From NCBI RefSeq assembly GCF_001429245.1, contig NZ_LMJE01000001.1, forward strand, positions 869,179 through 933,178: DNA of 64,000 nucleotides. The letters are read 5' to 3'. The translations under genes and the position numbers were made by a program. This DNA comes from Rhizobium sp. Root274 (GTDB lineage: Bacteria; Pseudomonadota; Alphaproteobacteria; Rhizobiales; Rhizobiaceae). The notes under the pieces were generated by a model. The model did not search any database. It was not told the DNA's origin and saw nothing but the letters and a program-made list of their open reading frames with translations. Positions 18,122 to 26,311 of this stretch are shown piece after piece (within the stretch, counting starts at the first letter, position 1; the number at the start of each line of letters is the position of its first letter).

Positions 18122-19288
18122 TCATTCGAAGACGATGGCGGGCGCTGCGCGACCCGAACGTGCCTTAACCTCGGCCCAAACCTTCTCGGCAATCGACAGG
18201 TAGACCGCCGTTTGCGGGCTGTCCGGCTCGGCGACCACGACGGGGGTGCCGGCATCGGAATGCTCGCGGATGGAGATGGTGAGCGGCACCTCGCCGAGGA
18301 AAGGCACGCCGATCGCCTCGGCTTCGGCGCGGGCACCCCCATGGCCGAAGATATCGTAGCGATTGCCGGTATCCGGGGCGATGAAATAGCTCATGTTCTC
18401 GATGATGCCGAGCACGGGCACTTCGACCTTGTTGAACATGTTGAGGCCCTTGCGGGCATCGATGAGAGCAAGATCCTGCGGGGTGGAGACGATTACGGCA
18501 CCGGACAGCGGTACCTGCTGGGCCATGGTCAGCTGAGCGTCGCCTGTGCCGGGCGGCATGTCGACAACGAGGACATCGAGATCACCCCAGGCGACTTCCC
18601 GCAGCATCTGCATGAGGGCGGACTGGACCATGGGGCCGCGCCAGATCATGGCGGTGCCCTCGTCGACCAGAAAGCCCATCGACATTACCTTGATGCCGAA
18701 GTTCTCCATCGGAACGATGATGCGGTTTTCGATCTGCTGCGGGCGTCCGGTGATGCCGAGCAGGCGCGGCATCGATGGACCATAGACATCGGCGTCGAGG
18801 ATGCCGACGCGCAGGCCATTCGCCTTGAGCGCCAGTGCCAGATTGACCGCCGTCGTCGACTTGCCGACGCCGCCCTTGCCCGACGCGACGGCGATGATCG
18901 CGCCGATGCCGGGCACACCTGCCTTCGAGCGCTGGGTGCCGGAGGGGGCCGGTGCATGGCTGTGGCCCTGCGCAGGGGAATGCGAATGGGCGGGCGCGCC
19001 GACCTGCGGGCGCGGCGGGGGCGGTGCGGAGCCCTGCTTACGCTCGGCGGTGAGGCTGACGACGGCACCCTTGACGCCGGGAAGCGCCTTCACGGTGCGC
19101 TCGGCCGCCTGGCGCAGCGGCTCCAGTTCCTGGGCGCGTTCTGCCGGCACATTGATGGAGAAGTAGACCTTGCCATCGGAAATGAAGATGTCGGAGACCA
19201 TCTTCAGTTCGACGATGCTGCGGTCGAGGTCTGGCCCCCGAACACGCCCCAGCGCTTCCAGAACCACGTCGCGCGTCAACTCGGCCAT
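18122..19288 (-). CDS. mrp: Mrp/NBP35-family Fe-S cluster carrier ATPase
   Basis: A 388-residue P-loop NTPase of the Mrp/ApbC family that carries Fe-S clusters to apoproteins. The N-terminal DUF59 domain (ALGRVRGPDLDRSIVEL) is followed by a Pro/His-rich linker and the deviant Walker A VASGKGGVGKSTTAVNL (about residues 138-154). DVLVVDMPPGTGDAQLTM is the Walker B/switch region. The usual C-terminal CxxC is not evident: the relevant stretch reads ENMSYFIAPDTGNRYDIFG, with no cysteines, as in some alphaproteobacterial members. Two adjacent ATGs (19291 and 19288) share one AGAGGAAG site; the second is better spaced. Confidence 0.92.
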   Translation of the reverse strand: MAELTRDVVLEALGRVRGPDLDRSIVELKMVSDIFISDGKVYFSINVPAERAQELEPLRQAAERTVKALPGVKGAVVSLTAERKQGSAPPPPRPQVGAPAHSHSPAQGHSHAPAPSGTQRSKAGVPGIGAIIAVASGKGGVGKSTTAVNLALALKANGLRVGILDADVYGPSMPRLLGITGRPQQIENRIIVPMENFGIKVMSMGFLVDEGTAMIWRGPMVQSALMQMLREVAWGDLDVLVVDMPPGTGDAQLTMAQQVPLSGAVIVSTPQDLALIDARKGLNMFNKVEVPVLGIIENMSYFIAPDTGNRYDIFGHGGARAEAEAIGVPFLGEVPLTISIREHSDAGTPVVVAEPDSPQTAVYLSIAEKVWAEVKARSGRAAPAIVFE

Positions 19289-19647
19289 CATCTTCCTCTT
19301 TCCGCTGCATTCTGCTGCGGACTAGATAATGGAGTGCTGCGCCTTCGCCAACCGCAAATGCGGATGGCGCTCTGCGACACGTTTTCTGAGATTGATAAAT
19401 CAGGAAAGCCGCCGTCGGGTATGAGTTCCCCGCGGCGGCTTGTCCTTGCAGCACCCTTATATGGGCGCCATGCAGCGTCCCCTCTGGACTGAACAGGATG
19501 AAGCAGGAAGCGTGCCAACTCGTCGAATGGCGCATATGCGGCGTCTGGCGGGGCAAAGACAGAAAAGAAGGTATCAACGGTGGGCGAAACTGCCGGTAAT
19601 CTAGGCGACGACCCAGATCGCGCTTAAAAAAGCGACAGATGGACAGA
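19289..19647. other. 359-bp intergenic region with a strong hairpin
   Basis: Between mrp and the LuxR gene, both on the minus strand. At 19406-19441 AAGCCGCCG and CGGCGGCTT pair around a loop, with only two internal mismatches. On the minus strand it is followed by TCCTGATTT, a weak T-tract, so it may end a short minus-strand transcript or the luxR message. I found no convincing ORF; the frames covering it are Arg/Pro-rich shadows. Confidence 0.4.
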
Positions 19648-20385
19648 TTACTTGATCAGGCCGAGCCTCAACGCCTTTGCCACGGCCTGCGTGCGGTTGA
19701 CGGCATCGAGCTTTTTGGTCGCCCGATTGAGGTAGTGGTTGATGGTGTGCTCCGACAGGGTCAGGATTTCGGCGATCTCGACGCTGGTCTTGCCGGCAGC
19801 CGTCCAGTTCAGGCAATCCAGTTCACGCTCCGTCAGCATGTCGCTGTTGCGGCTATCGAGCTCGCGGATCTCCGCCAGCCGGTTGAAGACGTGGATCGAG
19901 AGATAGGTCAGTTCCATCATCTCGTTGTTGGTGAATGGCTCGCGATCGCCATTGAAAGAGACCGCCCCACGGGCACCACTTGCATCATGCACGGGAAAAT
20001 AGGCGCCCCGGTTCATGCGGAAGCGCTTGAAGAGCGACTTCGACACTTCCGCCGAGCGTGGATCGCGCAGCAGCGCATTGTCATCGACATCATAGCGGAA
20101 CGGGATGGAGGCGCGGCGCAGATGGGCCAGGACCGGGCTGTCGGACAGAAGCGAGACCTGGTCGAATTCCGTCAGAAGGTCGGAGGGCCAGTTGGTGATG
20201 ATCGAACTGCTGCCGAGATCCCGCGCCGTCGGACCCGGCATGTTGAGGACCATGAAGCAACGCGCGCCAAACAGTTCCGTCGCACGCTTCATGAAGCGGA
20301 AGACGTCGAACTGGGTTTTAAAGCTTTTGACCTCGACCACGAGGTCTCCGATGCGTTCAGTCACGGACGGATCCAGATCGATCAT
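19648..20385 (-). CDS. LuxR-family regulator with autoinducer-binding-like domain (orphan)
   Basis: A 245-residue transcriptional regulator. The C-terminal GerE-type HTH is complete: MLTERELDCLNWTAAGKTSVEIAEIL followed by SEHTINHYLNRATKKLDAVNRTQAVAKALRLGLI. The N-terminal 165 residues resemble an acyl-homoserine-lactone domain, but the ligand-site pattern is altered: where TraR-type proteins have W..Y...DP, this one reads NWPSDLLTEF and SDSPVLAHL, and the last Trp position is Tyr (IPFRYD). No luxI synthase is in the window. It may respond to another ligand or to none. An upstream GTG at 20439 would add 18 residues; the ATG at 20385 is preferred. Confidence 0.85.
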   Translation of the reverse strand: MIDLDPSVTERIGDLVVEVKSFKTQFDVFRFMKRATELFGARCFMVLNMPGPTARDLGSSSIITNWPSDLLTEFDQVSLLSDSPVLAHLRRASIPFRYDVDDNALLRDPRSAEVSKSLFKRFRMNRGAYFPVHDASGARGAVSFNGDREPFTNNEMMELTYLSIHVFNRLAEIRELDSRNSDMLTERELDCLNWTAAGKTSVEIAEILTLSEHTINHYLNRATKKLDAVNRTQAVAKALRLGLIK

Positions 20386-20727
20386 GAGTGCGTTTTCTTC
20401 ACGGCCAAGCCTGCCGTCACGAGGAATCCCAAATAGCACGAAGAACAGGTCAACAGTTTTCCAAACCTTCGGTTGTTCGAGAGCTTGTGGAACGCATCAT
20501 CCACGATTTGATCCACATGCCCTGCCCATTCCTGGGTAGCAGCGCGCGACAGGAGTGAACCCCCGGGAGAAAAAAGAGAGCATACACGCGAATCTCTACC
20601 CCTTAAGGTTTCAAAGCATAGACTTTTAGACGCCGGAGGGTCCAGAGACCCCCTGTATTTTACCGTAAACCCCTGTCACAAGACAGTTATTGCCGACAGG
20701 GTCCAATAGATCGACGAGGAGACGCAC
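20386..20727. other. intergenic region between luxR-type gene and SMP-30 gene
   Basis: A 342-bp divergent promoter region. It holds GGGTC-CAGA-GACCC around 20638-20652 and the inverted repeats at 20671-20701 (listed separately), plus the ribosome site GAGGAG at 20716-20721. AT-rich tracts at 20570-20635 may contain promoters. No ORF is convincing. Confidence 0.4.
20671..20701. promoter_or_regulatory. overlapping inverted repeats, candidate operator
   Basis: CTGTC-ACAA-GACAG (20673-20686) is a short palindrome, and CCCTGTC at 20671-20677 also pairs with GACAGGG at 20695-20701. Three related half-sites in 31 bp, 27 bp upstream of the SMP-30 start, suggest a repressor or activator site for that gene, possibly for the neighbouring LuxR-type regulator. 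The regulator is inferred. Confidence 0.35.
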
Positions 20728-21615
20728 GTGATTTCGACAGAAAGCTTCAAGGGTAAGGTGCTGGTGGACGAGAGTCAGGAGCTGGGCGAAGGGCCGACAT
20801 TCGATCCGCTGTCCGGTTCGCTGTTCTGGTTCGACATCCTCGGCAAGACACTGTGCGAGCTGGCCGTGGAGACAGGCGCCTTCACCAAACACGCGCTCCC
20901 CTTTCTCGGCAGCGTCCTTGCCGTGATCGACAAGGACCGGCAGTTGATTGCGTCAGATCAGGGACTTTTCCTGCGCGAGCGCGCATCGGGCGTGCTCAAG
21001 CCTTATGCCAGCCTTGAGGCCGACAAGCCGCAGAACCGGTCGAACGACGGTCGCATGCATCCGAGCGGCGCCCTGTGGATCGGGACCATGAGCAAGACAG
21101 CCGATACCGGCGCCGGTGCGATCTATCACGTTGCGGGAACCCAGGTGACCAAGCTGTTCGAAGCGGTCAGCATTCCTAACGGCATCTGTTTTTCCCCGGA
21201 TGGGGCCGTCGGCTATTTCAACGATTCCAAGGTCAATCACATGATGCGTGTCGACCTGAACCCGGAAACCGGCCTGCCACGAGGTGCCCCCTCCGTCTTC
21301 ATCGACCAGTCGGGACGCAATGGCGTGATCGACGGATCCGTGGTTGATCTCGACGGCACGATCTGGAATTCGAACTGGGACGGTGGTGCTGTCGACCGCT
21401 ACGGCCCGGATGGTCGCCATATCGGTCGCTACGAGATGCCCACGCGCCGGCCCACCTGCCCCGCCTTTTTCGGTCCGGGCTTCGACCGTCTTGCCGTCAC
21501 CTCATGCTGGGAAGGCATGAGTGACAGCGAACGGGCAGAGGACGTCGATGCGGGCAAGATCTTCGAACTCGGCATTCCGGTGAAGGGCAAGCCGGAACCC
21601 TTCTTCAAACTCTAA
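20728..21615 (+). CDS. SMP-30/gluconolactonase family sugar lactonase
   Basis: A 295-residue six-bladed beta-propeller hydrolase that opens aldonolactones in a divalent-metal-dependent way. Metal-site residues are recognisable: Glu in ELGEGPTFDP near residue 20, Asn in SIPNGICFSPDGAVGYF (about 148-164), and Asp in NGVIDGSVVDLDGTIWNSNW. SNDGRMHPSGALWIGTM is also typical of the family. The start is GTG at 20728 with GAGGAG at 20716-20721. The likely substrate is a sugar lactone, but no dehydrogenase or sugar transporter is adjacent to specify it. A hairpin follows the stop. Confidence 0.9.
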   Translation: MISTESFKGKVLVDESQELGEGPTFDPLSGSLFWFDILGKTLCELAVETGAFTKHALPFLGSVLAVIDKDRQLIASDQGLFLRERASGVLKPYASLEADKPQNRSNDGRMHPSGALWIGTMSKTADTGAGAIYHVAGTQVTKLFEAVSIPNGICFSPDGAVGYFNDSKVNHMMRVDLNPETGLPRGAPSVFIDQSGRNGVIDGSVVDLDGTIWNSNWDGGAVDRYGPDGRHIGRYEMPTRRPTCPAFFGPGFDRLAVTSCWEGMSDSERAEDVDAGKIFELGIPVKGKPEPFFKL

Positions 21616-21625
21616 CGACCTCAGA

Positions 21626-21654
21626 GGCCGGTGCGCCTGACAGGCGAACCGGCC
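21626..21654 (+). terminator. hairpin downstream of the SMP-30 gene
   Basis: GGCCGGT and ACCGGCC pair around a second nested stem CGCCTG-ACA-GGCG, beginning 10 bp after the stop codon. The following T-tract is poor (CATCTCTGTGG), so termination may be inefficient or rho-assisted. Confidence 0.5.
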
Positions 21655-21766
21655 CATCTCTGTGGCTGGGAATGGTGGTGACTCCGCATGTTTCCGGCTG
21701 GCGCCACAGGGGCCGCCAAACCGCCAAGCGTCTGAATTGTTCCACGAAATCGGCAAAATAATCCAG

Positions 21767-21794
21767 GGAACGAAGACGACGGCCAGGCATTTTC
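21767..21794 (+). promoter_or_regulatory. possible ECF-type (EcfG/RpoE2-like) promoter
   Basis: GGAAC at 21767-21771 is followed after 17 bases by ATTTT. The general-stress consensus in rhizobia is GGAAC-N16/17-CGTT, so the -35 is perfect but the -10 is imperfect. It lies about 105 bp upstream of the PRC-barrel gene, a class often induced by stress. Tentative. Confidence 0.25.
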
Positions 21795-21875
21795 CTCTCG
21801 AACCGACGCAGCCCAGGGCAGCCGCCCAGGGCCGTGTCAGTCGCAAGACCATCTCAGAGGAAAGGTAGGTCCACC

Positions 21876-22571
21876 ATGAAAAAGACCCTTACGACGATCG
21901 CCGCAGCCATGCTGCTTGGTTCCACCGCCATGGCACCGGTCGCTTTCGCCCAGGACGCCACGGGCACGACCACCACGACGCCTCCGGCTACCACCGCTCC
22001 TGTCTCGCCTGACGCTTCGGGCGGCACCACGGATGCGACCGGCGCAACCGGCACCATGGGTTCGAACAGCACCGTTGCTCCGAACACCACTGCTGATGCT
22101 GCGGCCGGCTCTGGCACATATCTGACCGAACAGGCTGAAAACCAGATCAGCGTCAACGACTTCATGGGCCAGGCCATCTACACGGCCGACAACCAGTCGA
22201 TCGGTGATATCAACGACCTGCTGGTCCAGAACGACGGCGGTGTCGTCGCCGCAATCGTCGGCGTCGGTGGCTTCCTCGGTATCGGCGAAAAGAATGTCGC
22301 CATTCCGTTCGACAAGATCACGATTACACGCGAAACCGCCTCTGGCGATGCAGCCGACGCCGCAGCTGATGGCGACACCAAGGCTGAAGTCGTTGCCGAA
22401 GCGGAAATCCGCCTGACGACCACAGAGACGGCCGAGAGCCTGAAGAATGCTCCCGAGTTCCGCACTCTGGACGATCAGGCCGATGATGCCGACAGCGCGG
22501 CAACGACCACCGGCACGACCGGCACGGGCATGCCTGCAGACGGCACGACCACGTCGTCGACCAACAACTAA
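21876..22571 (+). CDS. exported PRC-barrel domain protein
   Basis: A 231-residue protein. The signal peptide is MKKTLTTIAAAMLLGSTAMAPVAFAQ with probable cleavage after AFA. A Thr/Pro/Ala-rich low-complexity stretch (residues 27-85) leads to the PRC-barrel (VNDFMGQAIYTADNQSIGDINDLLV and the following IGVGGFLGIGEKNVAIPF). A second Thr/Gly-rich tail ends the protein. PRC-barrel proteins in rhizobia are usually small periplasmic or surface proteins of unknown role, often stress-induced. The ATG at 21876 is chosen because the upstream frame adds only basic residues with no signal peptide. A strong hairpin follows. Confidence 0.85.
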   Translation: MKKTLTTIAAAMLLGSTAMAPVAFAQDATGTTTTTPPATTAPVSPDASGGTTDATGATGTMGSNSTVAPNTTADAAAGSGTYLTEQAENQISVNDFMGQAIYTADNQSIGDINDLLVQNDGGVVAAIVGVGGFLGIGEKNVAIPFDKITITRETASGDAADAAADGDTKAEVVAEAEIRLTTTETAESLKNAPEFRTLDDQADDADSAATTTGTTGTGMPADGTTTSSTNN

Positions 22572-22596
22572 TTTGAGCCACCAGCTCAAAATCGTG

Positions 22597-22622
22597 ACAG
22601 GCGGCGCTTCGGCGCCGCCTGT
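22597..22622. terminator. strong hairpin between the PRC-barrel gene and the flavin oxidoreductase gene
   Basis: ACAGGCGGCGC, a TTCG tetraloop, and GCGCCGCCTGT form an 11-bp perfect stem. It stands 26 bp after the PRC-barrel stop and 13 bp before the stop of the convergent gene, so it can terminate both. T-tracts are short on both sides. Confidence 0.75.
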
Positions 22623-22634
22623 TCGCGTTTGTGC

Positions 22635-24677
22635 TCAGAGCAGGCTGCCATACCGCAGCGCGTCGTAGATCGCGGCGTGGATGTTGCGGCTTTCGATGGC
22701 ATCTCCGATGCGCAGAAGGTCGAAGCTGGCGTTCTCATCTTTCACCGGCAGCGGCGCGCGACGGGCAATCAGTGCCGCATAATCCACCGATCCGCGATTG
22801 CGCGACAGGGGCTTCAGCTCCAGATAAAGATCGGCATTGGCCAGGGTGCCATGTTCGACGACCACCTGCGCCACGCGCCTTTCAACCCGGACATCCGAGA
22901 AATCCGAGCCGAGTGTTGCGAGCAAGGCATTGCCGTCGCGGCGGACGCCGGTCAGCCTCGTGTTGATCGTGACACGGACATTCTTTTCCGCGAAGGTCTT
23001 GGCGTAAGGCACATGGTTCATGCCGCCCATCTCAGGCGCAAAGAAGCGTTCTGGCGAGACGACTTCCAGCTCGACACCTGCATTGGCGATGACTTCGGCA
23101 GCACTCATGCCCTGATGGCCGCCATTGTCGTCGAAGAGCAGCACGGGACCTTCCGGTTTCACGGCACCGGCCAGGATATCCCAACTCGACACGACCAGAT
23201 CTTCGCCCGCTTCCAGTTCCGGCGATTGGGCAATGCCGCCGGTTGCAATCACCACCAGATCGGGTTCGAAGGCCAGCACGTCGTCGGCACCGGCATAGGT
23301 GTCGTAGTGGATGGTGACGCCGAGACGCTCAAGTTCTGCCAGGCGCCAATCAATAATACCAACCATTTCCTTTCGGCGCGGGTTGCGGGTCATCAGATTG
23401 ACCTGGCCACCGGCCTTAGCCGAGGCTTCCAGCACCTCGACCCTATGGCCGCGCTCGGCGAGCACCCGAGCGGCCTCGAGGCCGGCGGGGCCTGCCCCCA
23501 CGACCACGGCCTTGCGGGACGTTGCTGCCTTGGGAAGATTATGCGGGATCAGTGCTTCGCGACTGGTCGCGGCATTGTGGATGCAGAGCGCCTCGCCACC
23601 TTCATAAATGCGGTCAAGACAGTAGGTTGCGCCAACGCACGGGCGAATCTGATCCTCGCGGCCCTCGATGATTTTTCTGACGATATGAGGATCGGCGATG
23701 TGGGCGCGGGTCATACCCACCATGTCGAGCTTGCCTTCGGCGATGGCATGACGGGCGGTCGCCACATCGGCGATGCGGGCGGCATGGAAGACCGGAAACT
23801 TCGTCGCCGCGCGCACGTCGCCGGCGAAATCGAGATGCGGCGAGGCCGCCATGCCCTGGATCGGGATGACGTCGTTGAGCGACGCATCGTGCTCGATATG
23901 GCCCCTGATAATGTTGAGGAAATCGATCTTGCCGCCGCTCGCAAAGCGGCGGGCGATCTCGACGCCCTCGTCGCGGGAGAGGCCCTTGTCCCAGTCCTCA
24001 TCGGCGACCATACGGATACCGACGATGAAGTCGGGGCCGACGGCCTTGCGGACGGCATCGATCACTAGATTTGAAAAACGCATGCGGTTGTCGAGCGAGC
24101 CGCCGAACTCGTCCTCGCGGCGATTGGTGGCCGGCGACCAGAAGCTGTCCATCAGGTGGCCGTAAGCCTCGAACTCGATGCCGTCGAGCCCGGCCTCCTG
24201 CATGCGGGCGGCGGCAGTCGCATAATCGGCGACGATGCGCTCGATGTCCCAATCCTCGATTTCCTTCGGGAAATGGCGGTGCGCCGGCTCGCGGATCGGT
24301 GAGGGGCTGAGCACCGGCAGCCAATCGCCCTTGTTCCAATTGGTGCGGCGGCCGAGATGGGTGAGCTGGATCATCACGGCGCAGCCATGCTCGTGACAGT
24401 CGTCGGTCAGGCGCTTCAGATGCGGGACGATCTCGTCCTTCCAGGCGAGCAGATTGCCGAAGGCGGGCGGGCTGTCGCGGCTGACGCTGGCGGAGCCTGC
24501 CGTCATGGTCAGCGCCATGCCGCCCTTCGCCTTCTCGACATGGTAGAGCCGGTAGCGCTCCGTTGGCATGCCGGCTTCCGAGTAGGCCGGTTCATGCGCC
24601 GTCGACATGATGCGGTTCTTTAAGGTGAGGTGTTTCAGCTGGAAGGGCTGGAGGAGCGGATCCCGGCTCTCAGTCAT
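22635..24677 (-). CDS. OYE-type flavin/Fe-S demethylase (NADH:flavin oxidoreductase; DgcA/StcD-like)
   Basis: A 680-residue protein. Residues 1-370 form an old-yellow-enzyme TIM barrel that binds FMN; NRREDEFGGSLDNRMRF is the family motif and EAYGHLMDSF carries the active-site Tyr/His. Then come three cysteines at about C347, C353 and C365, where TMADH-type enzymes use four for a [4Fe-4S] cluster; the second position is Ala350. Residues 388-680 form a nucleotide-binding part, starting VVVGAGPAGLEAARVLAERG. Relatives oxidatively remove N-methyl groups (dimethylglycine, stachydrine, N-methylproline). It lies 17 bp downstream of the MttB-like gene, with which it is probably co-transcribed. The substrate is inferred. 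Confidence 0.85.
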   Translation of the reverse strand: MTESRDPLLQPFQLKHLTLKNRIMSTAHEPAYSEAGMPTERYRLYHVEKAKGGMALTMTAGSASVSRDSPPAFGNLLAWKDEIVPHLKRLTDDCHEHGCAVMIQLTHLGRRTNWNKGDWLPVLSPSPIREPAHRHFPKEIEDWDIERIVADYATAAARMQEAGLDGIEFEAYGHLMDSFWSPATNRREDEFGGSLDNRMRFSNLVIDAVRKAVGPDFIVGIRMVADEDWDKGLSRDEGVEIARRFASGGKIDFLNIIRGHIEHDASLNDVIPIQGMAASPHLDFAGDVRAATKFPVFHAARIADVATARHAIAEGKLDMVGMTRAHIADPHIVRKIIEGREDQIRPCVGATYCLDRIYEGGEALCIHNAATSREALIPHNLPKAATSRKAVVVGAGPAGLEAARVLAERGHRVEVLEASAKAGGQVNLMTRNPRRKEMVGIIDWRLAELERLGVTIHYDTYAGADDVLAFEPDLVVIATGGIAQSPELEAGEDLVVSSWDILAGAVKPEGPVLLFDDNGGHQGMSAAEVIANAGVELEVVSPERFFAPEMGGMNHVPYAKTFAEKNVRVTINTRLTGVRRDGNALLATLGSDFSDVRVERRVAQVVVEHGTLANADLYLELKPLSRNRGSVDYAALIARRAPLPVKDENASFDLLRIGDAIESRNIHAAIYDALRYGSLL

Positions 24678-24694
24678 GCGTCTTTGCGTCCTAT

Positions 24695-26239
24695 TCAGTA
24701 CCAGGCGTCCGGCTTGGCGCGCTTCGTTCGTTCCACATAATCAAGGAGCGCTTCGTCGGTAGCGATGTCCAAAGGCGGCGCTTCGTATTCGGCGAGCGTC
24801 TTTTTCCACCGGGCATTGGCGCGCATGGCCATGTCGGTCGAGCCGGCTTCCGACCATTTCTCGAAGGGTTCGTTGTCGGAAAGGGCCGAGTCCCAGAAGG
24901 CGGTCTGGTAGTTGCGCATGGTGTGGGCACAGCCGAGGAAATGGCTGCCGGGGCCGACTTCCTCGAAGGCATCCATAGCCAGCGTATTGTCGTCGACGAC
25001 AACACCGGCGAGGTAGGAGTGGAGCGCGCCGCAGAAATCCGTGTCCATTACGAACTTTTCGTAGGACATGGCGAGCAGGCCATCGACGAAGCCGGCGGAG
25101 TGGAGAATGAAATTGGCGCCGCAATGGACGGCAGACAGCATCGACATGACGCCTTCCTGCATGGCCTGGGCGTCCGGCAGCTTGGAATTGGAGAAATTGC
25201 CAGCGCAGCGGAGCGGCAGCTTCAGGCGCCGCGCAAGCTGGCCGATGACCATGGAGCCGATCGCGGGTTCCGGTGTGCCAAAGGTCGGGGAGCCGGAGCG
25301 GAGCGACATCGACGAGAGGAAGTTACCGAAGATGACGGGCGCGCCCTTGCGCTCCAGCTGGGTCAGCGCACAGCCGGCCATGGTTTCGGCCAGCGACTGG
25401 GCGATAGCACCCGCAGACGTGACCGGCCCCATGGCGCCGCCCAGAATGAAAGGCACGATGACGGCGGCCTGGTTGGCGCGGGCATAGGCGCGGAGCGCCT
25501 TGGTCATGGTGCCATCCCAGACCAGCGGCGAATTGACGTTGACATTGCCGAGGATGACGCAGTTCCGGTCGACGAAATCGGCCCCGAACAGGATGCGCGC
25601 CATCTCGATCGATTCTTCGGCGCGCTCTTCCGCCGTGACCGAACCCATGAAGGCGCGGTCGGAATATTTGATATGGCTGTAGACCATATCGAGGTGGCGC
25701 TTGTTGACCGGCACATCCACCGGCTCGCAGATCGTGCCGCCGGAATGATGCAGATAGGGCGAGGACTGGCCGAGCTTGATGAGGTTGCGGAAGTCCTCGA
25801 TCGTGCCGTAGCGGCGACCCTTGTCGAGATCCATGACAAAGGGCGAACCATAGGCGGGCGAAAAGACCACGGCACTGCCGCCGATCTCGACATTGTTGGC
25901 CGGATTGCGGGCGTGCTGGGTGAAGACCGGTGGGGCTGACGCCAGGATCTCGCGCAGCATGCCCTTGGGAAAACGGACACGCAGGCCGTCGATTTCGGCT
26001 CCGGCCTTGCGCCAGAGTTCGAGGGCCGCAGGATCGTCGCGGAATTCGATGCCGATCTCGGCGAGGATCTTGTCGGCCACGGCCTCGATACGCTGGAGGT
26101 TCTCTTCCGAGAGAATATCATAGGTCGGGATGTTGCGGCGAATGAAGGGGACCTTCAGCCCCGACTGCGAGCCGGCGCTGCGCCGCACCGGTCTGTTTTT
26201 TCTGCCGCCTGTTGCTTCTACAGTCACACTGTCCATCAC
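24695..26239 (-). CDS. MttB-family (trimethylamine methyltransferase-like) protein, non-pyrrolysine
   Basis: A 514-residue MttB-superfamily protein. In methanogens MttB uses pyrrolysine at an in-frame amber codon; here the frame is continuous at the family's usual length with no internal stop, so it is a non-Pyl member such as the glycine-betaine and proline-betaine methyltransferases. Recognisable stretches are IRRNIPTYDILSEENL, YGSPFVMDLDKGRR, and GGTICEPVDVPVNKRH. Non-Pyl members normally pass the methyl group to a corrinoid protein, but none is encoded nearby. The gene precedes the flavin demethylase (17 bp) and is divergent from a LysR regulator. Substrate is unknown; a quaternary amine is likely. 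Confidence 0.87.
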   Translation of the reverse strand: MMDSVTVEATGGRKNRPVRRSAGSQSGLKVPFIRRNIPTYDILSEENLQRIEAVADKILAEIGIEFRDDPAALELWRKAGAEIDGLRVRFPKGMLREILASAPPVFTQHARNPANNVEIGGSAVVFSPAYGSPFVMDLDKGRRYGTIEDFRNLIKLGQSSPYLHHSGGTICEPVDVPVNKRHLDMVYSHIKYSDRAFMGSVTAEERAEESIEMARILFGADFVDRNCVILGNVNVNSPLVWDGTMTKALRAYARANQAAVIVPFILGGAMGPVTSAGAIAQSLAETMAGCALTQLERKGAPVIFGNFLSSMSLRSGSPTFGTPEPAIGSMVIGQLARRLKLPLRCAGNFSNSKLPDAQAMQEGVMSMLSAVHCGANFILHSAGFVDGLLAMSYEKFVMDTDFCGALHSYLAGVVVDDNTLAMDAFEEVGPGSHFLGCAHTMRNYQTAFWDSALSDNEPFEKWSEAGSTDMAMRANARWKKTLAEYEAPPLDIATDEALLDYVERTKRAKPDAWY

Positions 26240-26311
26240 CCTGCCCTCGCGTTTATTTGAGGCTAGTGCAGCACAAGTGGCCTGTGACGCTGGAAAATTC
26301 CTCGCGATGCA

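Noticed and set aside
24695..26239. In-frame amber/pyrrolysine codon in the MttB-like gene
   Set aside because: The frame is continuous at the normal family length, ends with TGA, and no internal TAG is needed.
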